The notes under the pieces are model-generated. The model made no database searches and was not told the DNA's origin. It saw only the letters and a list, made by a program, of their open reading frames with translations. DNA of 64,000 bases, from positions 5,801,501 through 5,865,500 of the forward strand of contig NZ_AYTM02000002.1 of assembly GCF_000507185.2 (NCBI RefSeq). Direction: 5' to 3'. This document shows, piece after piece, positions 7,262 through 14,387 of this stretch. Position 1 is the first letter of the stretch. Each line of letters starts with the position of its first letter. Source of the DNA: Pseudomonas syringae KCTC 12500. GTDB taxonomy: Bacteria > Pseudomonadota > Gammaproteobacteria > Pseudomonadales > Pseudomonadaceae. A program made the translations under genes and the position numbers.

Positions 7262-8225
7262 TGCGGTCACCTGCTTGGCGTTTGGCCAGAACCATCTGGG
7301 CGGCCTGCTCCGCTGCGGATAGATTCGCCTCAGTCCTTTCCAGCTGGCGGGCAGTAGTGCCGTTGACGCGCTGACCGGTTACCCACTGGGTGTGATAACT
7401 CTCTGCGTTTGCCAGCAGCTCGTTGAGGCTGTGGCATTTGCGCAGAACGGCGGCATCGCTGGTCTTCAGGAAGTGGGCAGCGACGTGGTGAGCGACATCA
7501 GCGCCGAGACGGTCGACCAGCTGGCCGAGTTGGCCGCCGACTTTGGCATTCCAAACCGGCCAGGCGCTGTAACGCTTGCGGTAGGCCATGGCGTAGTTCG
7601 CCCAGACCTTGAAGGTTTTGCAGGTTCGATCTTTCGGCCCAGGCATATCGGTGGGAATCTCAACCCGTGGCGTGTCGGCGCGATCGTCAACCACAGCCAA
7701 ACCGCAGGACTGACCCGGCTCGCCGGGAGGGTCTTGCAAGTCCTGACTTGTACCCTGATTGGTATCCTGATTACTTGTATCCTGATTTGTCGGAGATTTT
7801 TCCGACCCTTGCCCGGATTTTTTTCCGACCTTGATCGGATTTTTCTCCGAGGTAGCTCGGATTTTTTTCCGAGCCTTGCCGTCTGGTAGGGTCGGATATT
7901 TTTCCGACCCGTCGAGCTTCTGATTCCACTCGACGGCCTTCGCTGTCAGACGAAAAAGTGTGATATTTGAAGTGCTGGAAAGCTCAATCAACCCGGCGTC
8001 TTCCAGAGCCTTCAGCATGCGGTAAGCGGTATCAGGCTTGTCAGTGAGCAGCGGAAGCTCCTCGATGATCTTCGCTTTGCTCAGCGCGAAGAAAATCCCG
8101 CCATCGGTCTTGATTGGCTTGGTCCAGCTGGGACAGCCGTAGACGAAGGCAAACAGCAGGGCCTGCTGAGAATTCAGCCCCCATTCCAATGCCTTCACCT
8201 GGTTTATCGTGACGGTGTACTGCAT
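7248..8225 (-). CDS. O-like replication initiator with winged-helix N-terminus
   Basis: 325 aa. Residues about 1-100 form a winged-helix region (NSQQALLFAFVYGCPSW, then DTAYRMLKALEDAGLIELSS). Residues about 105-170 are low-complexity and encoded by the iteron array at 7789-7908. The C-terminal domain (FKVWANYAMAYRKRY) resembles the DnaT/O-type part that contacts the helicase machinery. An initiator gene carrying its own origin is the lambda O arrangement. Confidence 0.8.
   Translation of the reverse strand: MQYTVTINQVKALEWGLNSQQALLFAFVYGCPSWTKPIKTDGGIFFALSKAKIIEELPLLTDKPDTAYRMLKALEDAGLIELSSTSNITLFRLTAKAVEWNQKLDGSEKYPTLPDGKARKKIRATSEKNPIKVGKKSGQGSEKSPTNQDTSNQDTNQGTSQDLQDPPGEPGQSCGLAVVDDRADTPRVEIPTDMPGPKDRTCKTFKVWANYAMAYRKRYSAWPVWNAKVGGQLGQLVDRLGADVAHHVAAHFLKTSDAAVLRKCHSLNELLANAESYHTQWVTGQRVNGTTARQLERTEANLSAAEQAAQMVLAKRQAGDRNEYL
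7738..7790. repeat. Short tandem repeats next to the iterons
   Basis: Four loose copies of CCTGATTNGTA (as CCTGACTTGTA, CCTGATTGGTA, CCTGATTACTTGTA, CCTGATTTGT) directly precede the iterons. They encode the QDTSNQDTNQ linker of the O-like protein. They may be spacer or unwinding sequence of the origin. Confidence 0.6.
7789..7908. other. Phage replication origin: five palindromic iterons
   Basis: Five copies of TCGGANNTTTTTCCGA (arms TCGGA/TCCGA around an AT-rich centre) start near 7789, 7813, 7834, 7856 and 7891. Spacing is about 21-24 bp for the first four and 35 bp before the last. They lie inside the O-like gene, as lambda's O-binding iterons do. The T-rich centres all lie on the same strand, giving a strong strand bias. 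Confidence 0.8.
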
Positions 8226-8258
8226 ATCAGGACTTCCCGACCCTTTTGGTCCGGCTCA

Positions 8259-8681
8259 TCAGGCGGCCTTCAGCGATTCGCGAAGCACCTGAAGCGCGTC
8301 GATCGCCTCTTGAATGGCTTTGTCACCCTGGGCCTTCTCGTGCTGGCTGATGTGGTTATCAGTTGTTGCGTCGTAGATCAGGCGCTTCACGTCTCCCGAC
8401 TCGGCGGCGAGATGTGCCAATGCCGCAAGCAGTGGTTTCGGCGCTGGCCGCAGGCGTGCAATGACATCGCAACCGAACTCGTCAGCAAGGGCCTTCAGCG
8501 GCCGCAAATCATTCGTGTGCAGCAGAATCCCGAACAGGTGCTCGATGGTCAGGTGATGAGCATCGTTGTCTGGGTTGGCGCGCTGGAGCAGGCTCACGTG
8601 AGCAACCCCCATTTTCGCTGCCAAGCTTTTGGCCTCGTTTTCGAGGACGGCGCTCTGGCAGGACCGCAAGAAATTTTCCAT
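8259..8681 (-). CDS. CII-like phage regulatory protein
   Basis: 140 aa from MENFLRSCQSAVLENEAKSL. The segment MGVAHVSLLQRANPDND is a helix-turn-helix followed by the helical HLTIEHLFGILLHTNDLRPL typical of the phage CII (CP76-type) regulatory family. It lies between cro and the O-like gene, the cII position. It likely activates lysogeny promoters; no target site was identified. Confidence 0.7.
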   Translation of the reverse strand: MENFLRSCQSAVLENEAKSLAAKMGVAHVSLLQRANPDNDAHHLTIEHLFGILLHTNDLRPLKALADEFGCDVIARLRPAPKPLLAALAHLAAESGDVKRLIYDATTDNHISQHEKAQGDKAIQEAIDALQVLRESLKAA

Positions 8682-8809
8682 TCGTAAAACCTCGATTCTG
8701 TTTCCGTAGTGCCTGGCGTTGAGGCAGGGCAATATCTGTTCATTGACGCGGCGGACCAGCGACATCTCATCAGCCGTTTAGGCCAGCGGCGCGCAGCTGA
8801 TGAAGGGGT

Positions 8810-8995
8810 TTAAGCGGCTGATTTCTGGATGGCTTCTTCGTACAGGGTCTCAATAGCTTTCCCTGTCTCGTAGCGAACCCCGGCCCCCTTACTGGCCCGG
8901 TGAATAGTTGGCTGAGTGGTCTCAGCTTTTTCGGCGATCGCTTTCTGGGAAAAGCCCATGGCGAACAAGCCGGTAAGCATCTGTTGAATCGTCAT
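8810..8995 (-). CDS. Cro-like repressor
   Basis: 61 aa from the ATG at 8995, with a perfect GGAGG ribosome site 7 bp upstream, so longer upstream reading is rejected. MGFSQKAIAEKAETTQPTIHR is a helix-turn-helix close to that of the divergent repressor (LARQAGVTQPTIHR), as expected if both bind the same operators. First gene of the rightward-equivalent early operon. Confidence 0.85.
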   Translation of the reverse strand: MTIQQMLTGLFAMGFSQKAIAEKAETTQPTIHRASKGAGVRYETGKAIETLYEEAIQKSAA

Positions 8996-9027
8996 AGGTG
9001 CCTCCAATTCGGCGACGTATTGAACAA

Positions 9028-9056
9028 ATAATACGCGTGCGTATTGGGTCAGGCAA
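9028..9056 (-). promoter_or_regulatory. PR-equivalent promoter with CI/Cro operator
   Basis: On the minus strand TTGCCT, 17 bases, TATTAT, ending 32 bp before the cro start. The palindrome AATACGCGTGCGTATT (9030-9045) covers most of the spacer and the -10 box. A repressor bound there would block cro transcription. Related operators occur at 14339-14379. Confidence 0.85.
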
Positions 9057-9072
9057 TACACTCTCGTAATAC
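9044..9072 (+). promoter_or_regulatory. PRM-equivalent promoter for cI
   Basis: TTGGGT, 17 bases, TAATAC, divergent from and overlapping the cro promoter. A weaker operator-like sequence (AATACACTCTCGTAAT, 9055-9070) sits across it. The expected transcript starts only about 12 nt before the cI ATG, and no clear Shine-Dalgarno is present, recalling the leaderless lambda cI message. Confidence 0.65.
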
Positions 9073-9091
9073 GTTTTCTTATTGGTGAAAA

Positions 9092-9754
9092 ATGCATATC
9101 GGGGACCGAGTCTTCTCGGAGATGAATGCTCGCGGCTGGAGCGAGGGCGAGCTGGCGCGTCAGGCTGGCGTCACGCAGCCGACTATTCACAGGATAATTA
9201 CTGGCGAATCAAAATCCCCTAAGCGTGAAAACATCGAGAGGATTGCGAAGGTTTTGCGTGTTCCGAGCAAATGGCTGTGGGACGGTGGGCCGCGACCGGC
9301 CTCAGAATCAGCAGAGCAATCCAATGTCGCTCACGTTGACCAGCCCTCGCGCATGTACCGCTATCCTGTAGTGAGCTGGGTAGCTGCTGGCGCGTGGTCT
9401 GAAGCGGTTGAGCCTTACGCGCCTGGTGCCTCTGATGATTACGAGATGTCTGACTACAAGGCTAAAGGCCCGGCTTTCTGGCTGGTGGTTAAAGGGGACT
9501 CGATGACGGCACCTACTGCCCCTTCGATTCCAGAGGGCTCACAGATACTCGTCGACACCCGGGCAGAAGTAATCCCAGGCAAGCTGGTGATCGCGAAGCT
9601 GGCCGGCAGCAACGAGGCGACTTTCAAGAAGCTGGTAGAAGATGGCGGCGTCAGATACCTCAAGCCCCTGAACTCGGCCTACCCTACGGTACAGTGCGCG
9701 GACGATTGTAGGATCATCGGTGTGGTGGTCAGATCGCTGACGAAATTTGCATGA
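9092..9754 (+). CDS. cI: CI-type prophage repressor (HTH plus S24 LexA-like peptidase)
   Basis: 220 aa. Residues 15-36 hold the DNA-binding helix-turn-helix. The C-terminal half is the S24 self-cleavage domain: probable cleavage at Ala99-Gly100 (WVAAGAW), catalytic Ser137 in KGDSMTAP, and Lys179 in ATFKKL as the likely general base. All are present, so RecA-stimulated autocleavage and SOS induction are expected. It should bind the AATACG-N4-CGTATT palindromes at both operator regions. Confidence 0.9.
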   Translation: MHIGDRVFSEMNARGWSEGELARQAGVTQPTIHRIITGESKSPKRENIERIAKVLRVPSKWLWDGGPRPASESAEQSNVAHVDQPSRMYRYPVVSWVAAGAWSEAVEPYAPGASDDYEMSDYKAKGPAFWLVVKGDSMTAPTAPSIPEGSQILVDTRAEVIPGKLVIAKLAGSNEATFKKLVEDGGVRYLKPLNSAYPTVQCADDCRIIGVVVRSLTKFA

Positions 9755-9799
9755 AAGCCGAGCCATATGGCGCGGCGGGAATTCGTAGGAGTACCAGTC

Positions 9800-10039
9800 A
9801 TGGGATTGACGAAGCCGAATCAACAATTGGCACGCGACCTACAGGGCCTCGCTTCTGACTTGAAGTGGTCGGCCGTGGAGTTGCTGCGGATCGTCGAGCG
9901 ATTGAGCCTGGCGGGTAACGAGCTTGATGCCCAGGTCATCCTGAAGATGATCATTTTGTTCCAGGCCGACGAGGACAAGCTGGCTGGGTATGTAGATGAG
10001 GTTAGGCAAGGACGGATTGTGCGGGAACGATCTGAGTAG
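9800..10039 (+). CDS. Small hypothetical protein downstream of cI
   Basis: 79 aa starting MGLTKPNQQLARDLQ with an AGGAG ribosome site. Helical, with two charged amphipathic segments, no membrane region. It follows cI on the same strand and could be coexpressed from PRM in the lysogen. No family recognised. Confidence 0.6.
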   Translation: MGLTKPNQQLARDLQGLASDLKWSAVELLRIVERLSLAGNELDAQVILKMIILFQADEDKLAGYVDEVRQGRIVRERSE

Positions 10040-10074
10040 CCGGGTCATCTGGCCCGTCATTATGGAAATGTGAG

Positions 10075-10383
10075 ATGAATGTATTTCGAGTCGCGGTACT
10101 GATAGTCGCTTCGCTTATTATCTCAAGCTGCGCCAGCAGGCCAAAAACTGAATACGAAAAGAAAGTCGAAGCCATACCAATGCCAGCGACGGAAGCCGAG
10201 CGACTTGAGCAATGTCAGGCGGTTCAGGATCTCGCAAGATCAGCCTTTATTAACGACGTGCTTCACGACGCCCAACGCACAGACCCCGGCCCTGGCTTCC
10301 CGGTTTACGATGAGTCGGTGTATCCAGCGCTCATGCGACGCCATCATGCAATGAATTGCCCTAGCTTTAATTTACTAAAGTGA
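10075..10383 (+). CDS. Predicted small lipoprotein
   Basis: 102 aa with a signal helix and lipobox LIISSC (Cys around residue 19), then ASRPKTEYEKK. It overlaps the next membrane gene by 4 bp (ATGA). Likely part of a cI-proximal operon expressed in the lysogen; possible exclusion or surface role. Confidence 0.65.
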   Translation: MNVFRVAVLIVASLIISSCASRPKTEYEKKVEAIPMPATEAERLEQCQAVQDLARSAFINDVLHDAQRTDPGPGFPVYDESVYPALMRRHHAMNCPSFNLLK

Positions 10384-10604
10384 TGAGCGCATGGCGAGAA
10401 CAGGGTTTCCGGAGCAAGGCCGGGGCCATTGCTTGGCTGGCGTTACTCATGCTGATTCCTGGCGCTTCCAACTCGGCCTGGCTGGGCGGAGGATCATCCG
10501 GCCGAAAGCGGGTCTTCAGTCCGGGTTTCGTCGTATTGTGCGTTTTCGTGGCTGTGGTTGAGCTGATAGCGCTGAATCACTTCTATGGTATGCGGGTGAG
10601 GTGA
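10380..10604 (+). CDS. Small membrane protein
   Basis: 74 aa, two hydrophobic helices (residues about 14-30 and 48-66) separated by a Gly/Ser-rich, basic loop. Coupled to the lipoprotein gene by a 4-bp overlap. A lipoprotein plus small membrane protein pair next to cI suggests a lysogenic-conversion module. Confidence 0.55.
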   Translation: MMSAWREQGFRSKAGAIAWLALLMLIPGASNSAWLGGGSSGRKRVFSPGFVVLCVFVAVVELIALNHFYGMRVR

Positions 10605-10625
10605 AAGCTGGGGCGGTTGCGTAAG

Positions 10626-11558
10626 TCACACAAAGAGCGACTGGTTAGCCATCCCAGGAAGTATTCTATCAACCACGTTTAGCTTGCCAGACCTAGTGGC
10701 GTAGCGTCTGAACGTTGCCACTCTGCAATTCATGAGTCGCATACCATTAATATTTCCATTCACTGTATCGTACTCCATACCTTGCATGGAGAAATCTGCC
10801 ATAACCCCCATACACCTATTAGTCATACCTCTGTGGAAGTCCAAATCATTTTCAGCAACAAAAGAATGCAGCATATTTGAATTATGCTTCCGCAAAGACT
10901 CTGCCTCATCAACAAACGCCATTGAGTTATAGGGATTCATTATATCTGTGAGACCAATAGCTGCAAAACCTACCGACTGACTTGACGCATCTTGAGATAT
11001 GCGCCTCGCAAGCTGCTTATCTGCCTCACTTATACGTTTTCCAAGTTGCCCTCTCGATTTAACACGCTTAGCCTCTACATATACCTTTCGCCCATCAACG
11101 ATGGTAATCATATCAGCCAATCCGTTAAGATCAACTTCATAACCAGCCCTCAAAATTCTAGAAGCAACTGAAAGCTCATAAAGAAAATCACGCTCAGGCT
11201 GATGGGGTGCCGCCCCCTTAAAAATATTACCAGAGGCAATCCTTCTCAACGCATTCTGAAAGCTCGATGATTCTGTAGATTGAAGAGCCTCATAAATGCG
11301 TATCAGTTCATTTATTTCTGAATGCGCATTTAGAAAACTATAAAACTCTTCTTCGGTATCTGGAGACTTTTCATTTTCTCCAAAGCTTTCAATACTTCTA
11401 ATGTAAGAATGATAACGATCCGCCCTGACTGAGCCTCCATGCTCACGTAGCCATTCCAGCGCCTCTCTACCTTTAGTCGTCAGATCATGGCTTCCATGCC
11501 GGTGAATATCAAACGGGTGATCTGTAATAGTCAGAATCTTTACAGTCCCGTCATTCAT
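10626..11558 (-). CDS. PD-(D/E)XK-like nuclease-fold protein, partner of RhuM
   Basis: 310 aa. The stretch 128-182 carries a restriction-endonuclease-fold pattern: Glu128 in FLYELSVASRI, Asp149 in GLADMITIVDG, Glu162-x-Lys164 in VYVEAKRVKS, then Gln182 in ADKQLARR. The N-terminal 110 residues are unrecognised. It overlaps the RhuM gene by 8 bp and is translated with it. Base composition is clearly more AT-rich than the flanking phage genes, suggesting recent acquisition. A defence or interference role is inferred. Confidence 0.6.
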   Translation of the reverse strand: MNDGTVKILTITDHPFDIHRHGSHDLTTKGREALEWLREHGGSVRADRYHSYIRSIESFGENEKSPDTEEEFYSFLNAHSEINELIRIYEALQSTESSSFQNALRRIASGNIFKGAAPHQPERDFLYELSVASRILRAGYEVDLNGLADMITIVDGRKVYVEAKRVKSRGQLGKRISEADKQLARRISQDASSQSVGFAAIGLTDIMNPYNSMAFVDEAESLRKHNSNMLHSFVAENDLDFHRGMTNRCMGVMADFSMQGMEYDTVNGNINGMRLMNCRVATFRRYATRSGKLNVVDRILPGMANQSLFV

Positions 11559-12582
11559 TATTCAGTGCCTCGTCATAATCTCCGGAAGCTAAAGCTTCTT
11601 CATCATATTCATAGCCAAAAGCTTCGATCTTCCTACGATCTTTATAGCGTTTAAGCTCCTGTCGTGCGTGGCTGATAGCTTCCTCTTTGATATAATCTTC
11701 ATACCCGCTAAAGACGGGATAATCATTGAGCACCAGCAACCGGTCTAACTGAAGATGTAAGGACTCCATGGTCATTTCACGCTTTGCGAGTGCGGTGCCT
11801 TCCGCAAAAAGCATGAATTGTTCAGACAGAATATGCAGTCGATAAAGCTCTTCGCTTTTCAGATAGTTCTTACCAGTCTTGGCTTCCTCAAAGGTCGGAA
11901 AGTCCCCACGCATTGTTTGCACGCCCATATAATCGGCCAAGTGATCAGCTCGGTCGAGAATTAGCTTTGAGCTTGTCATGCCGGTAACAGCATGATGAAA
12001 CTTATCCTGCAATAAAGCATAAAACGACCTTACCGTCTTTGAGCCTGGATCATAGTCGGATGAACAGAGCTTGAAGCAATCCCTGACTTTCGCGTATACC
12101 TGCTTTTCCTCTGAACGGAGTGCTCGTATGGCGGCCGCAAGCTTGTTAAGCTTTTCTGGAGACTCACGAAGAGCCTTTTCATTTATGACGTAACCTTGCT
12201 CGATGAATGCCTTGAGGGTTCTCGTCGCCCATTGCCGAAATTTCACAGCCCTTTTCGCGTTAACACGGTAGCCAACAGAGATCATCACATCTAGGTTAAA
12301 ATGGAGAATTCCTTCGCGTAAAACCTCGCGTCCACCTTCAATTTGAACTAGTGCAAATTTTGCACTGGTTGCCTCTTTCTCTAGCTCCTCATCGGAGTAG
12401 ATGTTCTTGATGTGCTTTTTAGCTACGGATAAATCAACCCCGAAAATATCAGCAACATTCTGGTACGTAGCCCATAGGGATTGGTCTTCATTGTCGAATC
12501 TAAGGGCTACTTGAGTGTCATTTTCAACGAAAAGCATCGTATTGCCTTTAGGCTCATACTTACTGCTAAATTCTTCCAACAT
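11551..12582 (-). CDS. RhuM family protein
   Basis: 343 aa. LWATYQNVADIFGVDLSVAK, HIKNIYSDEELE, HFNLDVMISVGYRVNAKRAV and FRQWATRTLKAFIEQGYVIN are hallmark segments of the virulence RhuM family. The C-terminal part is helical (DRLLVLNDYPVFSGYEDYIK). The biochemical role of RhuM is unknown; homologues often sit in mobile or defence loci. First gene of a two-gene minus-strand operon with the nuclease-like protein, opposing the surrounding phage genes. GGAG supports the start at 12582; an internal Met at 12537 is possible. Confidence 0.8.
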   Translation of the reverse strand: MLEEFSSKYEPKGNTMLFVENDTQVALRFDNEDQSLWATYQNVADIFGVDLSVAKKHIKNIYSDEELEKEATSAKFALVQIEGGREVLREGILHFNLDVMISVGYRVNAKRAVKFRQWATRTLKAFIEQGYVINEKALRESPEKLNKLAAAIRALRSEEKQVYAKVRDCFKLCSSDYDPGSKTVRSFYALLQDKFHHAVTGMTSSKLILDRADHLADYMGVQTMRGDFPTFEEAKTGKNYLKSEELYRLHILSEQFMLFAEGTALAKREMTMESLHLQLDRLLVLNDYPVFSGYEDYIKEEAISHARQELKRYKDRRKIEAFGYEYDEEALASGDYDEALNNE

Positions 12583-12756
12583 CTGCCGCTCCGTGACTTA
12601 TGGGGAGATGGGTTGCACGATGCCACTACGCAGCCGAAGCCGCAAGCAAAGCCCGGCCTAGCACTGCGCTTTTCGATTGCATGCCGATTGTCGTGACAGC
12701 ATCGTGCTCCTGGCTCGGAGCCTTTTAATTCAGTTTATCCGAGTCCGGAGAATCAC

Positions 12757-12963
12757 ATGACCAGAACGCAAATCTCTGCAACAGCAAGGCGCGCCAACAA
12801 GCTTATGGATGATGAGTGCACCAATCGCCGATTAATGTTGATACATCGTTTACTCGGCAGAATCGTTTGCGCTCGGCCTCACGTCGATGGGACGGTGTCT
12901 GATGCCCATCGAGCGCTCAATAGAGCTACTCAGAGCTTGGGGTCATTCAAACCAGCGAGATAG
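12757..12963 (+). CDS. Small hypothetical phage protein
   Basis: 68 aa, basic, starting MTRTQISATARRANKLMDDE, behind a CCGGAG ribosome site. No membrane segment or known motif. A weak GC hairpin follows at 12974-12992. Confidence 0.5.
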   Translation: MTRTQISATARRANKLMDDECTNRRLMLIHRLLGRIVCARPHVDGTVSDAHRALNRATQSLGSFKPAR

Positions 12964-12973
12964 CATTAGAAAC

Positions 12974-12992
12974 CCAGCCCAGCGCCGGGCTT
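12974..12992 (+). terminator. Weak terminator-like hairpin
   Basis: GCCC, 6-nt loop, GGGC followed by TTCCTTC. Short stem and interrupted T tract, so only a possible terminator of the 68-aa gene. Confidence 0.4.
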
Positions 12993-13056
12993 CCTTCAAG
13001 AAGGCTTTGCTCACGCCGATAGCCTTGTACTGCATCTCGCAGTGCAAGGAGGCTCT

Positions 13057-13188
13057 ATGAAAAAGATCGCTATCGCTGGGCTCATCGCACTACTTTCATT
13101 CGCTTCAGTCTCTGCCTCAGCATGCCCCAAGGGCACGCATCCAACAGGCGGTACTGGCTCTCACCACAAAGGTGGGACCTGTAAGTAA
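13057..13188 (+). CDS. Tiny secreted His/Cys peptide
   Basis: 43 aa, with an AAGGAGG ribosome site. Signal peptide MKKIAIAGLIALLSFASVSA, then a mature peptide of about 20 residues, SACPKGTHPTGGTG plus SHHKGGTCK. Two Cys and three His suggest a disulfide or metal-binding exported peptide. A strong terminator follows, so it is a separate transcription unit. Similar short peptides occur in pseudomonads, as far as I recall, without known function. Confidence 0.7.
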   Translation: MKKIAIAGLIALLSFASVSASACPKGTHPTGGTGSHHKGGTCK

Positions 13189-13192
13189 CAGA

Positions 13193-13217
13193 AGCCCGGC
13201 TCAGCGCCGGGCTTTTT
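13193..13217 (+). terminator. Rho-independent terminator
   Basis: Perfect 8-bp stem AGCCCGGC / GCCGGGCT, 5-nt loop, then TTTTT. Ends the 43-aa peptide transcript. Confidence 0.85.
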
Positions 13218-13221
13218 CGTT

Positions 13222-13494
13222 CTACCCCTTGCACGCCCTCTGCTGCCGATCAGACGCCAGCCGCCTCAGCCTCATCTCCCCTTTCACCTTGAGTACGAGC
13301 CCGACGATGTCCCGGATCGTCACCAGCGCCGCAGCATCGATGCCTGTGACGGTGAACTCTTCCGCCTCTGTGTTCGTGTCGAATACCCGGATCGTCATTG
13401 ATGCGTCAGGCGCGATCACGCACACGCACTTCATTGGCAAAAACGCTGCCTCTATGCAAGGCCTCAGATCCATTTGGGAATTCATTCGGTCCAT
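13222..13494 (-). CDS. DUF1652 family protein
   Basis: 90 aa. LRPCIEAAFLPMKCVC, SMTIRVFDTNTEAE, FTVTGIDAAAL and IRDIVGLV follow the DUF1652 pattern, a small family largely restricted to Pseudomonas. Function unknown. Minus strand, opposed to the neighbours. Confidence 0.7.
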   Translation of the reverse strand: MDRMNSQMDLRPCIEAAFLPMKCVCVIAPDASMTIRVFDTNTEAEEFTVTGIDAAALVTIRDIVGLVLKVKGEMRLRRLASDRQQRACKG

Positions 13495-13727
13495 CCTGGT
13501 TGCAAGCCAGGAGAATTCCTGAGGCCTACGTTGGGCCGAGTGTAGTCGGGATATTGGATAGTGCTGGCGTTATGCCTAAAGCGCCTCCAGTGCCCTCCTC
13601 GCCTTTGCAAAGCTCGCCCCTGCTCGATCTGACCCGGCGGGCCGATGAGCGAGATTTTGCGGTGGCGTATCGTCGGCCGCTATTCGCCTGCATGGTAGAA
13701 TCCCAAATCATTCAGGGAGAGCTGGCG

Positions 13728-14276
13728 ATGCGTAGTTTTGGCATTTTTGTTTTGATTGCGGGTATTGCGTGTCTGATCTATGCCATTGGCATGGATATAT
13801 CGGTGCCTACCGGCTTGGGCAGAGTCAATAATCTGGGCCTGATGTCCGACCGATCAAACTTAACGCTCACGGGCGGGATCATCACGATCGCTGGCTTGCT
13901 GATGGTGATCTTCGGGCGCAAAGCGTCTCAGCCCGCACCACAAGAAGCTGTGGATACCCGGGCATGCCCTTTCTGCGCCGAGAGTATCAAGGCTGCAGCT
14001 GTGAAGTGCCGGTTCTGTGGTGCCGATGTAGAAGCTGCCGAGCCAACGGCCTTGGTACATGGATGGGTCGTGCGCATACCTTGCAGACCTGGTCCCGATG
14101 TAGAGCGCGTTGCCACATTAATTCATGCATCAGGCTATCCCATGCTGGAGCCGGACGGCTCGGTCCTGAGCGTCGGCGCATATGCAAACAAGCAAGACGC
14201 CACCGCTGTTCGCAAAGCGCTGGGTATGAAGCTTGCGCTCCACGGAGAGGTGTTTTGGGTGAAGCCCGCCGCATAG
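13728..14276 (+). CDS. Membrane protein with zinc ribbon and SPOR-like tail
   Basis: 182 aa from the ATG at 13728 (ribosome site AGGGAGA). Two hydrophobic helices (residues about 4-22 and 46-63), then a double CxxC zinc ribbon (CPFCAESIKAAAVKCRFCG), then a region resembling a SPOR fold (VERVATLIHASGYP, QDATAVRKALG). The zinc-ribbon membrane layout is common in bacterial hypothetical proteins. Followed by a terminator at 14299-14321. Confidence 0.65.
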   Translation: MRSFGIFVLIAGIACLIYAIGMDISVPTGLGRVNNLGLMSDRSNLTLTGGIITIAGLLMVIFGRKASQPAPQEAVDTRACPFCAESIKAAAVKCRFCGADVEAAEPTALVHGWVVRIPCRPGPDVERVATLIHASGYPMLEPDGSVLSVGAYANKQDATAVRKALGMKLALHGEVFWVKPAA

Positions 14277-14298
14277 CCACTTCAATCTGGCAATAAAG

Positions 14299-14321
14299 CC
14301 CGCCTAAGAGCGGGTTTTTTT
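14299..14321 (+). terminator. Rho-independent terminator
   Basis: Stem CCCGC / GCGGG with a 6-nt loop, then seven T. It insulates the gene at 13728 from the PL-equivalent promoter just downstream. Confidence 0.85.
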
Positions 14322-14338
14322 GTGGGCGCGCGAAAAAT

Positions 14339-14381
14339 AATACGCATGCGTATTGACTGGATTAATACGTGTGCGTATTGT
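14339..14381 (+). promoter_or_regulatory. OL/PL: early promoter with two CI operators
   Basis: Two palindromes, AATACGCATGCGTATT (14339-14354) and AATACGTGTGCGTATT (14364-14379), match the operator next to cro. The promoter TTGACT (14353-14358), 17 bases, TATTGT (14376-14381) lies with its spacer and -10 box under the second operator. This is the lambda OL1/OL2-PL layout, driving the recombination-to-integrase operon rightward. Confidence 0.9.
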
Positions 14382-14387
14382 CTGCCC

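Noticed and set aside
7738..7908. CRISPR array
   Set aside because: Repeats are short, palindromic iterons inside a coding gene with no spacers of even length.
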